A stretch of DNA of 64,000 nucleotides from Branchiostoma belcheri (GCF_001625305.1 NW_017803839.1:137814-201813); one strand, 5' to 3'; shown: positions 1-9,925, numbered from the stretch's first letter. Program-made: numbers and translations. The notes: generated by a model not told the origin, from the letters alone.

Positions 1-10
1 TCTCTTTAAA

Positions 11-364
11 CTAGATGTATTTCATATACTGTCGCTTGAAGGCTGGACCCAGGTCCCCCTGATTCATGTGGCGGTCTTTCACCACATGGTGCTCGATCAA
101 CACCATGGCCGGGGCAATGCTGGTCGGGTGGGGCAGCTGAAAGGCACACAGTGCCCCGACCATGGTGACAAACGCCTCCAGCACCGTGGGGCAATCTGCA
201 ATGGGTTGTCCCAGGACGATCACATAAACTTTGGAGGAGTCTCCAGTTGTCCTAACCGCCAAGAACGTTGTCTGTTTCTGAGTCAATTTCAGATAAACAG
301 CTCCACAGCTTGCCTCCAAACTGTCATAACAGTACCGTCCTAGGCAATCGACACCTTTACTCAC
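11..364 (-). CDS. Hypothetical TE-like ORF fragment
   Basis: Open frame of about 117 codons with no intact domain that I can name. It shows a mix of hydrophobic and charged residues (for example VLEAFVTMVGALCAFQLP) and ends in a basic stretch. It sits at the window edge beside a Gypsy gag fragment on the same strand and is probably part of a TE-encoded protein. The start is uncertain because the frame could begin at a splice site. Confidence 0.25.
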   Translation of the reverse strand: MSKGVDCLGRYCYDSLEASCGAVYLKLTQKQTTFLAVRTTGDSSKVYVIVLGQPIADCPTVLEAFVTMVGALCAFQLPHPTSIAPAMVLIEHHVVKDRHMNQGDLGPAFKRQYMKYI

Positions 365-419
365 AGTTTTTATGCTGTCCTTTCTCCTGCTTGTTGTTGT
401 AGATCACTCTTGGTTGTCC

Positions 420-1108
420 CTAGCGTTGTGATCTCTCTGTCGTAGGTCCTTCACCTACCGGAGTGTTGCCCTCGGTGAAAGTATCCCCACTTCTGACACC
501 ACATGTCAGGAAATGAGGCGGGTGAACTCCAAGAACTCCAAGAAGAGTTAAATGCAAGACTGAAGGCAACGTGCACCCTCGTGCCAAATGACCATCCTGC
601 CCACAGTTATAGCATTGCTTCCCAGTAGTAGGACTCTGAGGAGCACGGGTCCCCCTACAGTCCTTACCGATATGCCCAATTTTGTTGCAGTTAAAACAGC
701 GACGACTGTCCGATTTCCTCTGTTGTTGAACACTCAACTGGTCTAATGACCTTCGCACATTAAGTAGAAGCTCCTCCAGCCTAGAGGGCGGGCCTGCAGA
801 GGGCACCAACTTCATCCAGAATCTGATCATTTGTGGCTTGGAGCCGGACAGTGCTTTCCTCTGGGAGGCCTCTTTGCCGGCCTCCCTTCTCCCGTGAGCT
901 GCATTGCAGCTTCCTTGGCGTGCATGTATGTCATGGCTGGATCCAGCCTGATCTCTCTCTTTAACTGCCTTCTAACTGCATCGTCTCTCAACCCATCGAT
1001 CAATCTATTCCTCAACATATTCTCCCTGTTAGCCAGCGGCGGTGCGGCCGGAGCTCTCTCAGCCACCATTACGGATATAGATGGGACTCCGTTATTAAAC
1101 TGGCTCAT
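420..1108 (-). pseudogene. Ty3/Gypsy-type gag with two CCHC knuckles, frameshifted
   Basis: Two overlapping frames make one gag-like protein. The upper part (1108-827) carries a helical segment typical of Gypsy gag (ENMLRNRLIDGLRD and nearby). The lower part (830-420) holds two zinc knuckles of the pattern C-x2-C-x4-H-x4-C (CFNCNKIGHIGKDC and CYNCGQDGHLARGC), which bind nucleic acid in retroelement particles. A frame change near 830 breaks the gene. No protease or polymerase follows downstream, so this is a truncated copy. Confidence 0.7.
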
Positions 1109-1129
1109 AGACTGTTATCTTCTTCTCTT

Positions 1130-1384
1130 CTATACCTGATGTACACGGTGTGATGTAAGGATTTCACTGGCCAGCTTCTTTCTCCACATCTCCCCGATGG
1201 TGTGTTCTGTGTGTATGAAGGTGAGCTCACACGGTGATGGTGTTCCCATAACAGACATCACTTCGTTCATGTTCGCATAGCCATCTCCGACAGACATAAA
1301 GCCCCAAACAGCCTGCATGTTCACCTTATGTCTCATCCTCTGATTTGGACCTTTGATTTTCGGCTGCAACTCGACATGTAGCAC
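1130..1384 (-). pseudogene. Mutator-like transposase domain fragment
   Basis: The pattern VNMQAVWGFMSVGDGYANMN, followed by a small-residue loop and a helix ending in IGEMWRKKL, resembles the N-terminal part of the Mutator-like transposase domain found in many invertebrate TE proteins. That region precedes the catalytic aspartates. Only about 80 residues are present, and the gag fragment begins directly downstream on the same strand. Family assignment is from memory. Confidence 0.45.
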
Positions 1385-1585
1385 TACACCGACTGCAAGG
1401 CCTCCAATCGCTGGTCCACAGCCGCTTGTTTCCGTGCCATGCGCGACAGGACAGCCATGATGGAGTATGAGTTCTCTAATAACATAATGTGCATTTGCCC
1501 ATTGAAAAGATCAGAATTTACTATCATATTCCCATTCACCATCAACACTAATGGCCCCCCAAGGACAACTGTTTCCTGCAGTAGT
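1384..1585 (-). CDS. Short helical ORF, unknown
   Basis: A clean frame of about 65 codons without a clear ATG. It ends in a helical segment (LLENSYSIMAVLSRMARK, then a short basic/acidic helix). It looks like the C-terminal exon of a TE or host protein. It is adjacent to, but in a separate frame from, the Mutator-like fragment. Confidence 0.25.
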
Positions 1586-1589
1586 CAAC

Positions 1590-2006
1590 ATGGGCTTTTG
1601 TAAGGCCCTCCAGTGTAGTTGGGTTGACTATTAGTATTACCTCCTCTGGGTCGAAGTCGGGGTATCGTGGCTTGATGCAACCCTCGTTAGCGTGGAAATA
1701 CCCACCCGACCAGTTATCTGCCATTGCCTTCCTCTTATTGTAATACGGGAAGTTGTCATGGTGTTTGATAACCTCATTCGCTGGAGGAACAAGTTACCCG
1801 AATTTCCCCTTACACCCCCCTGCACACTCTGATCAATGGCGGTTTGAAACACAACATGAACGGTTTTTGCCGCGGCTTCCTCTGTTGCTTTGATGTGGGA
1901 TCTTTAGCCTCTGTAATGAGAGAACAATATATACTATAACAGATAACTTTGTACAGTTGTTGGGGTGTTTTTCTACCATATGCTATCTAAGATGATGAAA
2001 AATCTG
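1590..2006. other. No gene recognised
   Basis: Short open frames only. None shows a domain or convincing splice boundaries. Confidence 0.4.
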
Positions 2007-2584
2007 TCAAAAAGATGCGAAGAGAGACTTGGTATTAATTATTATAAAGACAATCTGTGATAATAAGAGATTCCATTTCACCAATAGTTCGATGTATGTT
2101 GCAGGTGTCAAGGATTGTATTTTTTCAATGAAGGGAATGTTGTAATGCACATCCATGTACAGCTGCATGAGCGGAGGATCCCAGGGTGTTTCAGGGGAAC
2201 CCTCCCTGTACTTACGGAACATCTCATCATAGCGCCGCCAGTGAGCTCCGCGGGAGGGCATTGTGTGGATGAGGCTGAGGTACGAGACGGGTGGCGCTTG
2301 GCATAGATAAAGTGATAGATAAGGAAAGCTGTGGTCCATAGATCCAGGGAAAGATCGTGTTTGGGGTCAGCAGGGCGATTCGCTAGGGTACGGGTAGGGG
2401 TGAGGTTGTCTGATAGGGATACTGTATACTGTGGTGAGGATCGTAAGTTCGGCAGGAGCAATTTGAAGTCCACGAACTTGTACTGCCAGATTTTTTCTTT
2501 GACATTGGTAGGGATACCTGTGTCTAGCGGGGTGTGGAAAGGTGAGGTGGAGGGAGGGGATGTTGTAGGTGAGGTAAAGGTCAC
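2007..2584 (-). pseudogene. DIRS-type gag-like ORF fragment
   Basis: The frames at 2584-2108 and 2339-2007 together show the order (I/V)xxKIWxxxFVDFxxLL, then WTTAFLIYHFIYAKRHP, then WRRYDEMFRKYRE and PWDPPLMQLYMD. I associate this with the first ORF of DIRS-like, tyrosine-recombinase-bearing elements. The same three blocks recur at 45.9-46.6 kb on the plus strand. The frame switches between blocks, so the copy is dead. Its upstream edge abuts the DNA polymerase fragment. Confidence 0.5.
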
Positions 2585-2963
2585 GGTTGGGGAAGAGTGT
2601 TGTCATAAGCGCTGTTGCCAATGAGTTTCATCTTTTCGATGATGATTTTCTTGTCTTTATCGCCAGCACGACGAGCATCACTTACTTTTTGGCCAAAACA
2701 TTTCTTGGGATGTACCCCAGTACCTGATAGACATGGATCACTTCCAAACCGTGATTCGGATACCATTTGAGCAAAGGTGTAGCAAGTAGAATCATTTGAC
2801 CGAACATGCTGCCGATCAGAGATCGCTTGGGTTTCGACATGAGGTTATGTTCTTCGGCGTATTGTCTCATACAGGGTCCCACGTCGTCGATGTTAATATC
2901 GCAGTTCTTAAAGATTGGAGGCATCTCTGAAAAATATTTATAACTATACTGGTGTACAAACAC
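2581..2963 (-). pseudogene. Family B DNA polymerase fragment
   Basis: The frame at 2963-2682 reads through a palm/finger region (KPKRSLIGSMFGQMILLATP, LLKWYPNHGLEV). A frame change leads to 2766-2581, which ends in KLIGNSAYDN and corresponds to the conserved KxxxNSxYG finger motif (motif B) of protein-primed family B polymerases. Such genes occur in Polinton-like elements and related integrated elements. The exonuclease, the YxDTD palm motif and all other element genes are absent, so this is a relic of about 130 residues. Confidence 0.65.
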
Positions 2964-3497
2964 TAGTGTATAACTACTAGGTATTTCAAAGGTTAAAGCA
3001 CCCTCTAGTGCCTCCCCTCATCCCGCATCATCTTCAGTTCCACTCTGCTCTTAGCCCCCTCGGTGTCACTTATCTTCGGCCCGATAACTCAAGCTAGCAT
3101 GTACCAGACAGTCATTGATGACGTGTTAAAATAGTACCCCCTGGCGGTGCATACAAAAACCATAATTATGTCTGGCAACTTTTGGGAATGCATTGGGAAC
3201 AATAGAAATGACTGAAAGAGTATTGTGCGTCCTATGCGGGGTGAACGTACAATCATGTTACATCTGGATACACACAGCTCTGTGGAAAGTTTTCAACTGA
3301 ACGCCTAATTTGTACATCGGTAGAAAAAAAAATGTTTCAATCGCAATTTTCAGAACAAAGTGGTTATGTAGGAATTGATCTTACTTCAGATTGCAGAGGT
3401 CCGGCTGCGGTTTATCCAAATCGATAGTCCAAAAAATAAAGTCCATTTTCCGTGCAGTCGTCGTTGTTATAATCAGTCCGGTTTCTCTGTCTTCTTC
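2964..3497. other. No gene recognised
   Basis: A+T-rich sequence with no supported ORF. No repeat boundary was seen. Confidence 0.4.
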
Positions 3498-4005
3498 TTA
3501 CTGTCCTGCATTAGACACTTGAGTTAGCATGATGAGCCTGTGTCGTCTGTATTGGAGGGGTTCATCGAACGGTCCATGGAGACCTGTTGTCAATATTGTC
3601 GTGCTAACACGCATGGCGCGCCGGTACAGTTCCATCAGATGAGTCATCTCGCTGGGGAGGCCGTCGTACACATGTTGTATTGAATATCGGATGGACAGGT
3701 TTTCCGTCCTAACTTTGACCAAAGTGTGACGATGCAATGGAATTCCATGCTCGGTGGCCAAGAGTCATTGAATGCATTGTAAGCGTCGAGAAGACTTGCA
3801 ATCTGTGATTCGTGTGGCAAAGGTCCGGGGCCGCTAACCACGATTGCGGTGCATTCTGTAGGTTCCACGAAATCGAACGAGGTTTCCGTCTGAAGATCAT
3901 GGAGGACGACATTGGTGTAGGGCCAGTAAAAGTCCAGGTCACACGGTCGAACTCCGCTGAGCATTCTACGAACCCCCGGGTCTTGCTCCACCTAGCAACT
4001 GACAT
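3498..4005 (-). CDS. Hypothetical overlapping ORFs
   Basis: Two overlapping frames, of 115 codons (3991-3644) and 87 codons (3761-3498), appear to continue one another through a frame change. No domain was recognised. They lie between the SGNH-like tail and the polymerase fragment, all on the minus strand, so a decayed TE protein is likely. Confidence 0.2.
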
Positions 4006-4162
4006 ATGTCAGTCTCCGTGATGTTGGCGGAGTTCGCGTGGTACTCCTGCTTCGAAGGCCAGGGTGTATCCGCCGCGGCGTAGGTCATGTATCGTGTGCG
4101 CGTCTGAGCCCGGCCTGTGTTAGGAGGCGCTTGAATGACTTGTCGAGGATGGAAGCCGTGGC

Positions 4163-4400
4163 TCAGACGGCGGGGAGACCTGTTGGGTTTCCTTCCCGGT
4201 GGCAGTCCCAGTGCACTGGTGGCCTGTCTCTTAAGTTGGACGCGATGATCCTAACACCGTCCCCGTTGAGATGGTAACCGTCACTTTCGTAGAAGTTCGG
4301 GTTGTAGTCGTTACTGGCCCATAACTGGGGGGTGGTGCACATATGTCAATTGCACATTTGAGGAAAAATAGGTTCTTTAGGTGTGTATTGATCGCAACAA
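4163..4400 (-). pseudogene. SGNH-hydrolase-like C-terminal fragment
   Basis: A frame overlapping the end of the DIRS RT reads NPNFYESDGYHLNGDGVRII. This matches the C-terminal D-x-x-H block (DGxHLN.xG) of SGNH/GDSL-type esterase domains, in which the Asp and His complete the catalytic triad. Such domains occur in some LINE ORF1s and other TE proteins. A similar DGVHLNRNG block occurs at 27.3 kb. The nucleophile serine block is missing here. The switch from RT to SGNH near 4400 suggests a chimeric junction. Confidence 0.4.
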
Positions 4401-4860
4401 TGTCCGTGTTTGCCATGGAGATGGCCGTGTGTCTTTTGTCCCGCCAAGGTACAGGCTCTACCCCTGCGTCCACGAACCTCCAATTTTCGACTTCCGACCG
4501 GGCGCCATCCGTCAGCTTTGCTCGTGCTTTGCCTTGTCTAGACATAGTGCCGATCATGCTGTTGCATTGTCTCGTGTATATACGTGCTCCCGGAACCATC
4601 AACGCGTAAGAGACACACTTCCCGGCGAACTTTTGCAGGTCGAGAATGGAGGCTGTAGGGGATGTCAGGATCGCTTCCCGCACAACTGCGAATTTCTCCT
4701 GCTTTCTCTCCGGGAAGAAAATGGCCGCTTTGGCCGAGTTCAATCCGTAGCCCAAGTGGACTAGGACCTGCGTCGGTGCGATGATGCACTTCAGGAGGCT
4801 CAGGAAATCATCGCTGTCCTCAGCAGCAGACTGTAGGTCATCCAATGTGTCGAGGATCAA
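4340..4860 (-). pseudogene. DIRS-like reverse transcriptase / RNase H fragment
   Basis: The frame begins in the C-terminal part of an RT domain and continues through the connection region. It contains LGYGLNSAKAAIFFPERKQ, LREA-like FAVVREAIL, and LQKFAGKCVSYALMVPGARIYTR, a block highly typical of DIRS-clade RT-RNase H proteins. The catalytic YxDD box lies further upstream and is not present. The frame then runs out of phase into SGNH-like coding sequence. It is a truncated copy, followed at lower coordinates by other TE debris. Confidence 0.65.
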
Positions 4861-4947
4861 CCTTGCTCCTACAATATTAACGAGGACAACAGAAGAAATT
4901 GTATGATTACACGATCACTGTAACACGTGGCAGAAAGCGATCTATTG

Positions 4948-5072
4948 TGGCAGTGGTGTTTGTAGGTGGGTCACTAGATCCGGGAGTGGCAGTGGTGTTC
5001 GTAGGTGGGGCACTAGAACCAGGAGTGGCAGCTGCAGTGGTGTTAGTATGTGGGGCACTAGAACCGGAAGTC
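4948..5072. repeat. 39-bp minisatellite, three units
   Basis: About three copies of a 39-bp unit, (t)ggcagtggtgttcgtaggtg plus ggcactagaaccaggag. The third unit is lengthened by 6 bases. The unit is a multiple of three, so it stays open in several frames, which explains the long but low-complexity ORFs on both strands. Confidence 0.7.
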
Positions 5073-5453
5073 GCAGAAAGCAGAAGGTACAGCGAGATGA
5101 TTGTTTGGAGAATGTTGCATTTCTGGTTACGTGCATGGGTGATGGAGGAGATTACCATGAGTGAGGAATATCCGGCATCCTCTTGATACGCACTGTTCAT
5201 GAGTGATCGGATCAGAGGGTAGAGATGTGGGACATTTTCTGTAATGTACGCTCTGACTCCTTTAATTGTCAAACCGCTAATGTCTTCTAGTGTTTAGATG
5301 GTTCCACTGAGTAGGGACGGTGAACCACGTGTTCTAAGTGGAATGATATCCTGCTCCTACACACTCAACCCTGGAGACAGCAACACATCCATTGCATAGA
5401 CATTGCAATCTAGAATGTAAACGATGTCTACTTCTGTTGTATTTGGGGATGGT

Positions 5454-5740
5454 TTACTGATGTTTAATAGAGAGGATTTGGAATGGGTTCATCCAGCTCG
5501 TATCACCATTAAGACTGACTTTCCGTAGCTTAGTTTCCTCATCCCTGCTCCCCACTCCATACCATTTAATGTATGCTGAATCATAGCCTTCAACAAAAAT
5601 GAAAAACCGAACTCTGCCAAAGTAAACATCTCCAGCCAAAGAAGAACTGACCACAGAGGATATACGTTTGTCTTTTCTCCTTTCCTCGAACTCCTCGCAC
5701 CGATACCTGCATGATGTGTCCCCGCCTGAACTGTGTACGA
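5454..5740 (-). pseudogene. TE transposase C-terminal domain fragment (CACTA-like)
   Basis: The frame contains DVYFGRVRFFIFVEGYDSAY and IKWYGV, followed by a W-containing loop. This resembles the small beta-rich C-terminal module (xxYGRIxxF...AxxxWY) of CACTA-like transposases in aquatic invertebrates. It lacks an intact start and any core domain. The assignment is from pattern memory only. Confidence 0.3.
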
Positions 5741-5967
5741 ATTGTAGACCATCTCTGCCTGTAAAGGTTCCGCGTGGCCGCGTCATCCTCTTGGGGAATC
5801 ATGTCATCAGAGACATCAACCGGGTCTTCCAGACAGGGAAACTCCCCGGGCGCGGGTTGGGTGTTGCGACGTTCGGTCTAACTAGTATAAATGTACACTT
5901 GAGTTTTCAGTTTACATGGATAAGCCTACATAAATGCACATTTATTGTCGAGTTCTTGACAGCCCTA

Positions 5968-6255
5968 TTAAACTCGGTTGAGGAGCTGCTTTAGGCCAAC
6001 GCCGCCATGTTGGGCGCCATCTTGGTTTGGAGGGTGGAGGTGACTCGAATGCCTCTCGAATGAGTCTGGACCCTGTTGGACTACTGTGCATGGGCATCTT
6101 GCCCCACGGGGCCGTGAACAGCACTTCCACACTTCGCTTCCATCTTTGTTTCTGTCTTCGGAGATCAGGAGATGACTGTGGCTGTAACCTGTGGCTCCGC
6201 TCACACTATTTGTATAGTATAGTATCTTCAGCTTGTCATTTCTTCCAGTGCCCAC
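5968..6255 (-). CDS. FLYWCH-like zinc finger fragment
   Basis: The segment VWKCCSRPRGARCPCTVV, followed by HSSHLHPPN, has the spacing of a FLYWCH zinc finger (W-x-C ... C-x-A/C ... H-x-H). This is a DNA-binding fold often placed at the N-terminus of Mutator-like and other TE proteins. The terminal histidines are HSSHLH, so the ligand set needs checking. The next frame on the same strand (6236-6472) is DUF7869-like and may belong to another element. Confidence 0.45.
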   Translation of the reverse strand: MGTGRNDKLKILYYTNSVSGATGYSHSHLLISEDRNKDGSEVWKCCSRPRGARCPCTVVQQGPDSFERHSSHLHPPNQDGAQHGGVGLKQLLNRV

Positions 6256-6472
6256 ATTTCAGATCATCTATAAGATAAGTCAATTCATTAAAACAAATTG
6301 GAAATATTACCTTCGTCTTATACATGAAGTGGGGGATGGCTGTTTTGCTTTGATCCATCCCATCGATGATAATAGACAGCTTTGAGGTTGGATCAAGTGC
6401 CGAGTAGACTTCACCCCAGTAAACCTGTCGTTCTTTCCTGTGCACAATACATTGTAGAGTATATTGAAACAA
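6236..6472 (-). pseudogene. DUF7869-like TE protein, catalytic-core N-terminal block
   Basis: LSIIIDGMDQSKTAIPHF is a hallmark block of a large family of TE-encoded proteins in invertebrates. I relate it to DUF7869, whose later blocks are YLQxDN..REnKN and GHTHEDxDQ. The Asp residues may be catalytic, but that is not established here. The frame ends with hydrophobic, probably intronic, sequence. Later blocks of the same family occur at 17.6 kb (minus) and 57.4 kb (plus), in separate decayed copies. Confidence 0.5.
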
Positions 6473-7012
6473 GGTGTACCGCCTCGGGGCGGGTCATTAA
6501 CCCTCAATTAGTTGTGCCTTGCAATATAACAATATATCGATACAACTTATCCAATTACACCTTAATGATTTAAACTTAATAACGTATAAGCAGATCTTGA
6601 AGTATACTGCATTAATGATATTATGGTAGTAAACCTGAAAAATAGCCAATACTAACAGCATTATTCAATATGTACTGCCTTTGACTTTTGACCTTGACAT
6701 TGCATCCTTGGGATCTAGGGCTCAGGAAATGTGGAAATGAAAATGAAACTTTTATAGGGAAGTCAACCGACATTTGCTGGTTGTAATGAAGGTTCAGATC
6801 CTTCATGATCTTCTCCCTATCGTCAGCAGATCTGGACTGATCACGGGCAGTGCGCTGGTCGCAGATTCCTAGCCGGTTTGTCTGAAACAAGACAGAGTTA
6901 ATTTCCTTTTTAATGTCCTTTTTTCCTTCCAAATAGTTGGACAGATAACCGTAGAAACTGAATAGGTAACCGTAGCAATTAAATGTTACACCAACAATTG
7001 TCTCACCTACTC

Positions 7013-7276
7013 CTACTGACACCATGAATCAGCCTTCCTGCACACACTGTGTCCTTGACATGTGAAGGAGGTGATCTTTGGTTGGCCGTCCCCTTGCCTG
7101 TCAACTACCTTTATGGCGTCTAAGATGTACTGGCCCTGGTTGCCGCGATCCAGCATTTCATGTCGACATGCAAGGATTTTGGCAGGCCTGAACTTCGTCC
7201 TGCATCTTTCTAGACAGCAAGGTGTGGCTGTCTTCATGCAGTTGTGAAGCAAGGCTGCTATGGAGCTCTCTGTCAA
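7013..7276 (-). CDS. Cysteine-bearing N-terminal exon of a DUF7869-like element
   Basis: The frame shows RTKFRPAKILACRHEMLDRG and then FTCQGHSVCRKA. The second motif (F-x-C-x-G-x2-VCR-x-A) commonly precedes the DGMDQ core in DUF7869-like TE proteins. It lies upstream, at higher coordinates, of the core fragment at 6236-6472 on the same strand, and the two could belong to one element with introns. The intervening 6621-7012 carries no recognised domain. Confidence 0.35.
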   Translation of the reverse strand: MTESSIAALLHNCMKTATPCCLERCRTKFRPAKILACRHEMLDRGNQGQYILDAIKVVDRQGDGQPKITSFTCQGHSVCRKADSWCQ

Positions 7277-7973
7277 GAGCCTCTCCCGTTTACTTCTCTT
7301 TTCTCTGTGTTCACCTGTAGATTAATACTCACAGTGGTTTGTATATGTATGTTCACTCATAAATATATGTTGTATCATTTGTTTAATTTTATTCTCAGTT
7401 ATACTGATCTCAGTTATGCTACTTGATTGTATAATTTACTGTTTATGTGTCCCTGGGCCCTCTTGAAAATCAACAATTTACTGGTGAAGAGGCCACCCAG
7501 GTGTTTAAAATGTAATAAACTAATAAAGAAATAAACATAAAAATTGCGTTCCATTAAAATATGCTTTAGGCTTGACTGGAAACTAGCTGGTATCCAGTCT
7601 GTCGTGGTTAGCGCAGCTAAGTCCTGTGAGCTGTCTTTGGGGCTTTAATGGTTTTTCCTGTCCAGCTCAACTGTTCCCAAACTTACAGTTACACAACCAC
7701 CTAACATACTTATTAGGTAAATAATGTCCACATAAGATTGATATCGGCCTTCTTCTCCCATTTACTGCATCTTGACCTTTCATGGGCCTTCAAAGTTAGT
7801 TTTCAATGCATATCTGAGCATTGAAACTGGATTAAAGCTAATCCCTATTATAGGAAATGAAGACATTTGCCTAAAATGGTAGTGTACTATTTTACTTGTG
7901 AAGTGATGCTGATAATAAAATCAGATGTAAGTAAATCATATTGTATTAAATTAATGTCCAGACCTGTACCCAC
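7277..7973. other. No gene recognised
   Basis: A+T-rich. I looked here for the downstream exon of the kinase-like gene, which should carry the DFG motif, and found none. Confidence 0.4.
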
Positions 7974-8302
7974 CTTAAGGTCATTATGCAGGATCCCAAC
8001 CTGGTGCAGGTAGGACAGTCCATGGATCACCTGCAGGAGGGCTCCTCCGTATTCGTAATTCTTCATCAGGAGAGCCGCAGAATCGTTGATGACGTCCAGG
8101 AGTGTGGTGGCAATATCCTTGCCTGGTCTGCAGGAGACAAATCCCTGTACCAGGTATGGATGTTCCACATCCAGGTTCCATCTAAACATGGATGGAAACC
8201 ACGGTCTGTGGCACACCCTGGACAGGATTTATGCCTCCTCCACCAGGCCAGCCCGGGCTTGCTTTCTGACCACCTTCACGGCCACGAGGTAGTTGCTGGT
8301 AC
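7974..8302 (-). pseudogene. Protein-kinase-like exon with one in-frame stop
   Basis: An exon-like block runs from an acceptor (TGACAG) to a donor (AAG|GTGGGT). It encodes a kinase N-lobe lysine block (YLVAVKVVRK) and, at the other end, the catalytic-loop block LSYLHQVGILHNDLK. There the usual HRD is HND, keeping the catalytic Asp and the Lys. A TAA triplet stands in frame between the two blocks, at about 8229-8231. No exon with a DFG motif was found downstream. It is either a pseudogene of an expanded kinase family or carries a polymorphic or assembly stop. Confidence 0.6.
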
Positions 8303-8423
8303 CTGTCATGGACAAAAAAGGTCTTAGCGTGGGCCCTTGAAAGTTCAGATAGTAGTTTTTATGACTGTTTACAAAACATAATTTGACGAGATTAATACAC
8401 ATGTAATCACACTTACTAAACAA

Positions 8424-8842
8424 GGTGCAGTATAAATCAAGACTAAAACAATCATCTAATTTTCTATATAACTGTATAGGTCTCCGAGAATGACTGACAA
8501 AGAGGCAACATCAGAACAGAAGGGTGTGTTCTGATTAGAATATGATTTACTAATCATATCAGTTATACGTAATGCCCACCACAGTGGGACCGTTGACAGT
8601 TGAGTCAGCAAGTACTTCATGAAATCTCGACCAACATAATGGTTCGGGGGGCATGTGCTAATAGGCAATTGCTATTAATCATTGACCACATAACCATTTA
8701 CCACACAACATGCATTACTGATATTAGCCGCTTTATATCCACCGACTGACTGGTAAGCTGAACTCTGTCATTTCCAAGTTTGTCTTTTCAGGGCACTTCT
8801 ATTCCACCCTGACATCCCCCGTCCTTAGTGTAGCTTTAAATC
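8424..8842. other. No gene recognised
   Basis: The small open frame at 8456-8668 shows no domain. The rest is A+T-rich. Confidence 0.35.
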
Positions 8843-9040
8843 TTAGATCAGTACTACCAATCGAATGTTCTTCAGATGAGAACGTGACAATGCATATTGC
8901 TTCCGCTTCTGTGGGGAAAAACAGATAACTTTCTTTTTGCCATTCTGCTCTTGTAGCCCGAAGCGGAAATATCTCGATCTATTCTTTCCAACCTGGAGTA
9001 CGGATGTATCATGGATGTATCCTTTTAATGGCTCAGCCAT
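8843..9040 (-). CDS. OB-fold-like TE protein, N-terminal block
   Basis: The frame begins ATG-GCT and reads PLKGYIHDTSVLQVGKNRSR, then FRFGLQEQNGKKKVICFSPQ KR in one run. The order (GYIHDxS.. / YFxxxLQ.. / xVxCFSPxKR) is the first OB-fold strand set of a replication-protein-A-like family that is widespread in TE-rich marine invertebrate genomes. A second, C-terminal piece of this family appears at 44540-44800. The start overlaps the stop of the ParB-like frame just upstream. Confidence 0.45.
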   Translation of the reverse strand: MAEPLKGYIHDTSVLQVGKNRSRYFRFGLQEQNGKKKVICFSPQKRKQYALSRSHLKNIRLVVLI

Positions 9041-9290
9041 TGTTGTTGTGGTCCATCCCGAGGCGCTTTGCCATGTCGTCAGGGAGGCCGCAGTACACGT
9101 TCAGGTGAACAGTCGTATTGTCCAGCTTGTCTGGTGTCTCCTGAAGAATCTCCTGCAGAGCAATCCTGGTATGGGTTACCCCCGATGACCTCGTACTCGT
9201 AGTTCTTTATGTCAGCCTCTTCAAACTGCTCAGCAGTGATGTTCCATATATTCCCGATGAGAAAACACCTTTTTGAGGTTGGCTGATCGT
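9037..9290 (-). pseudogene. ParB-like domain ORF, frameshifted
   Basis: One frame reads ITAEQFEEADIKNYEYEVIGG. After a one-base shift it continues HTRIALQEILQETPDKLDN and NVYCGLPDDMAKRLGMDHN. The block EVIGG(N)HTRIALQ matches the ParB/sulfiredoxin-type nucleotide-binding loop (xIIDGNHRxxA). The following xVYCGLxxxxAxxLxxxHN block is common in ParB-bearing TE-associated proteins of invertebrates. The frame ends four bases inside the ATG of the OB-fold-like ORF. Confidence 0.45.
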
Positions 9291-9508
9291 CAGCATGTAG
9301 ACACTCTCACTAGCCGCTTCCATGCTGGCTGCTTAAGTTGTTGGATTGGAATGTTGTAGGCTCCTGTAAAGTTCACACATCCACCTCTGGTTCCAGGTTG
9401 TACCGTTGACTGTGTGAGGAAGAGCTGCCTGGCACACTTATCGCTTCGAAGAAATGGGCCCTCAACTGTTGGAAACAAAGAATTTTTTTTGGTCTTGATT
9501 ACATGCAA
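9290..9508 (-). CDS. Possible upstream part of the ParB-like ORF
   Basis: A 72-codon frame with no named domain, ending in a stop near 9290. It is adjacent to and upstream of the ParB-like block on the same strand, so it may be its decayed N-terminal region. Confidence 0.2.
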   Translation of the reverse strand: MHVIKTKKNSLFPTVEGPFLRSDKCARQLFLTQSTVQPGTRGGCVNFTGAYNIPIQQLKQPAWKRLVRVSTC

Positions 9509-9570
9509 GTCAACGCACGTTCAGTATAGTTTAATAGTACATACATGTTCTTTTCTGCCACCATGACTTC

Positions 9571-9925
9571 CTACCTGGCCAATCTGCCATTCCGTGACTG
9601 TGAGTCTTCTCTGGTTTCTCGGCGGACTTTTCCATCCTCCGTGAGGGCACAGGCAGGTTGCTTGTCGTCAGTCTCCTCCAGGTACAGCCTGCTCAGAGCT
9701 ACTGTTTTTTCCTTACCAGGTCTGTGGTTCACTACCAGCAGGTCGTACTTCTGCAACCATAGCAGCATCCGTTACGGCCTTGCCGTAGAGCTCTTTCTCG
9801 ATATGAGCATAGTTGACCTCTGTTGTATTCAACGACTATGATGCGTACGCGACTGGCCTTCCCAGCTCCCAGTCCGTACTTGGACGCATCTAATTGCAGG
9901 GTTGCTTCTTTGTGTGGGTCGTTGC
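9571..9925 (-). pseudogene. Ty3/Gypsy RNase H fragment
   Basis: Reading down the minus strand, LQLDASKYGLGA and, after small deletions, NYAHIEKELYGK give the first catalytic Asp and the second Glu blocks of a Gypsy-type RNase H. The frame at 9768-9571 continues LLWLQKYDLLVVNHRPGKE, the end of the domain (LQxYDxxVxYxPGKE), into the tether before integrase. At least two frameshifts are present. No RT or integrase adjoins it. Confidence 0.7.

Noticed and set aside
4899-5272. Overlapping ORFs on both strands with GG-VFV-type repeats
   Set aside because: They come from the 39-bp minisatellite.
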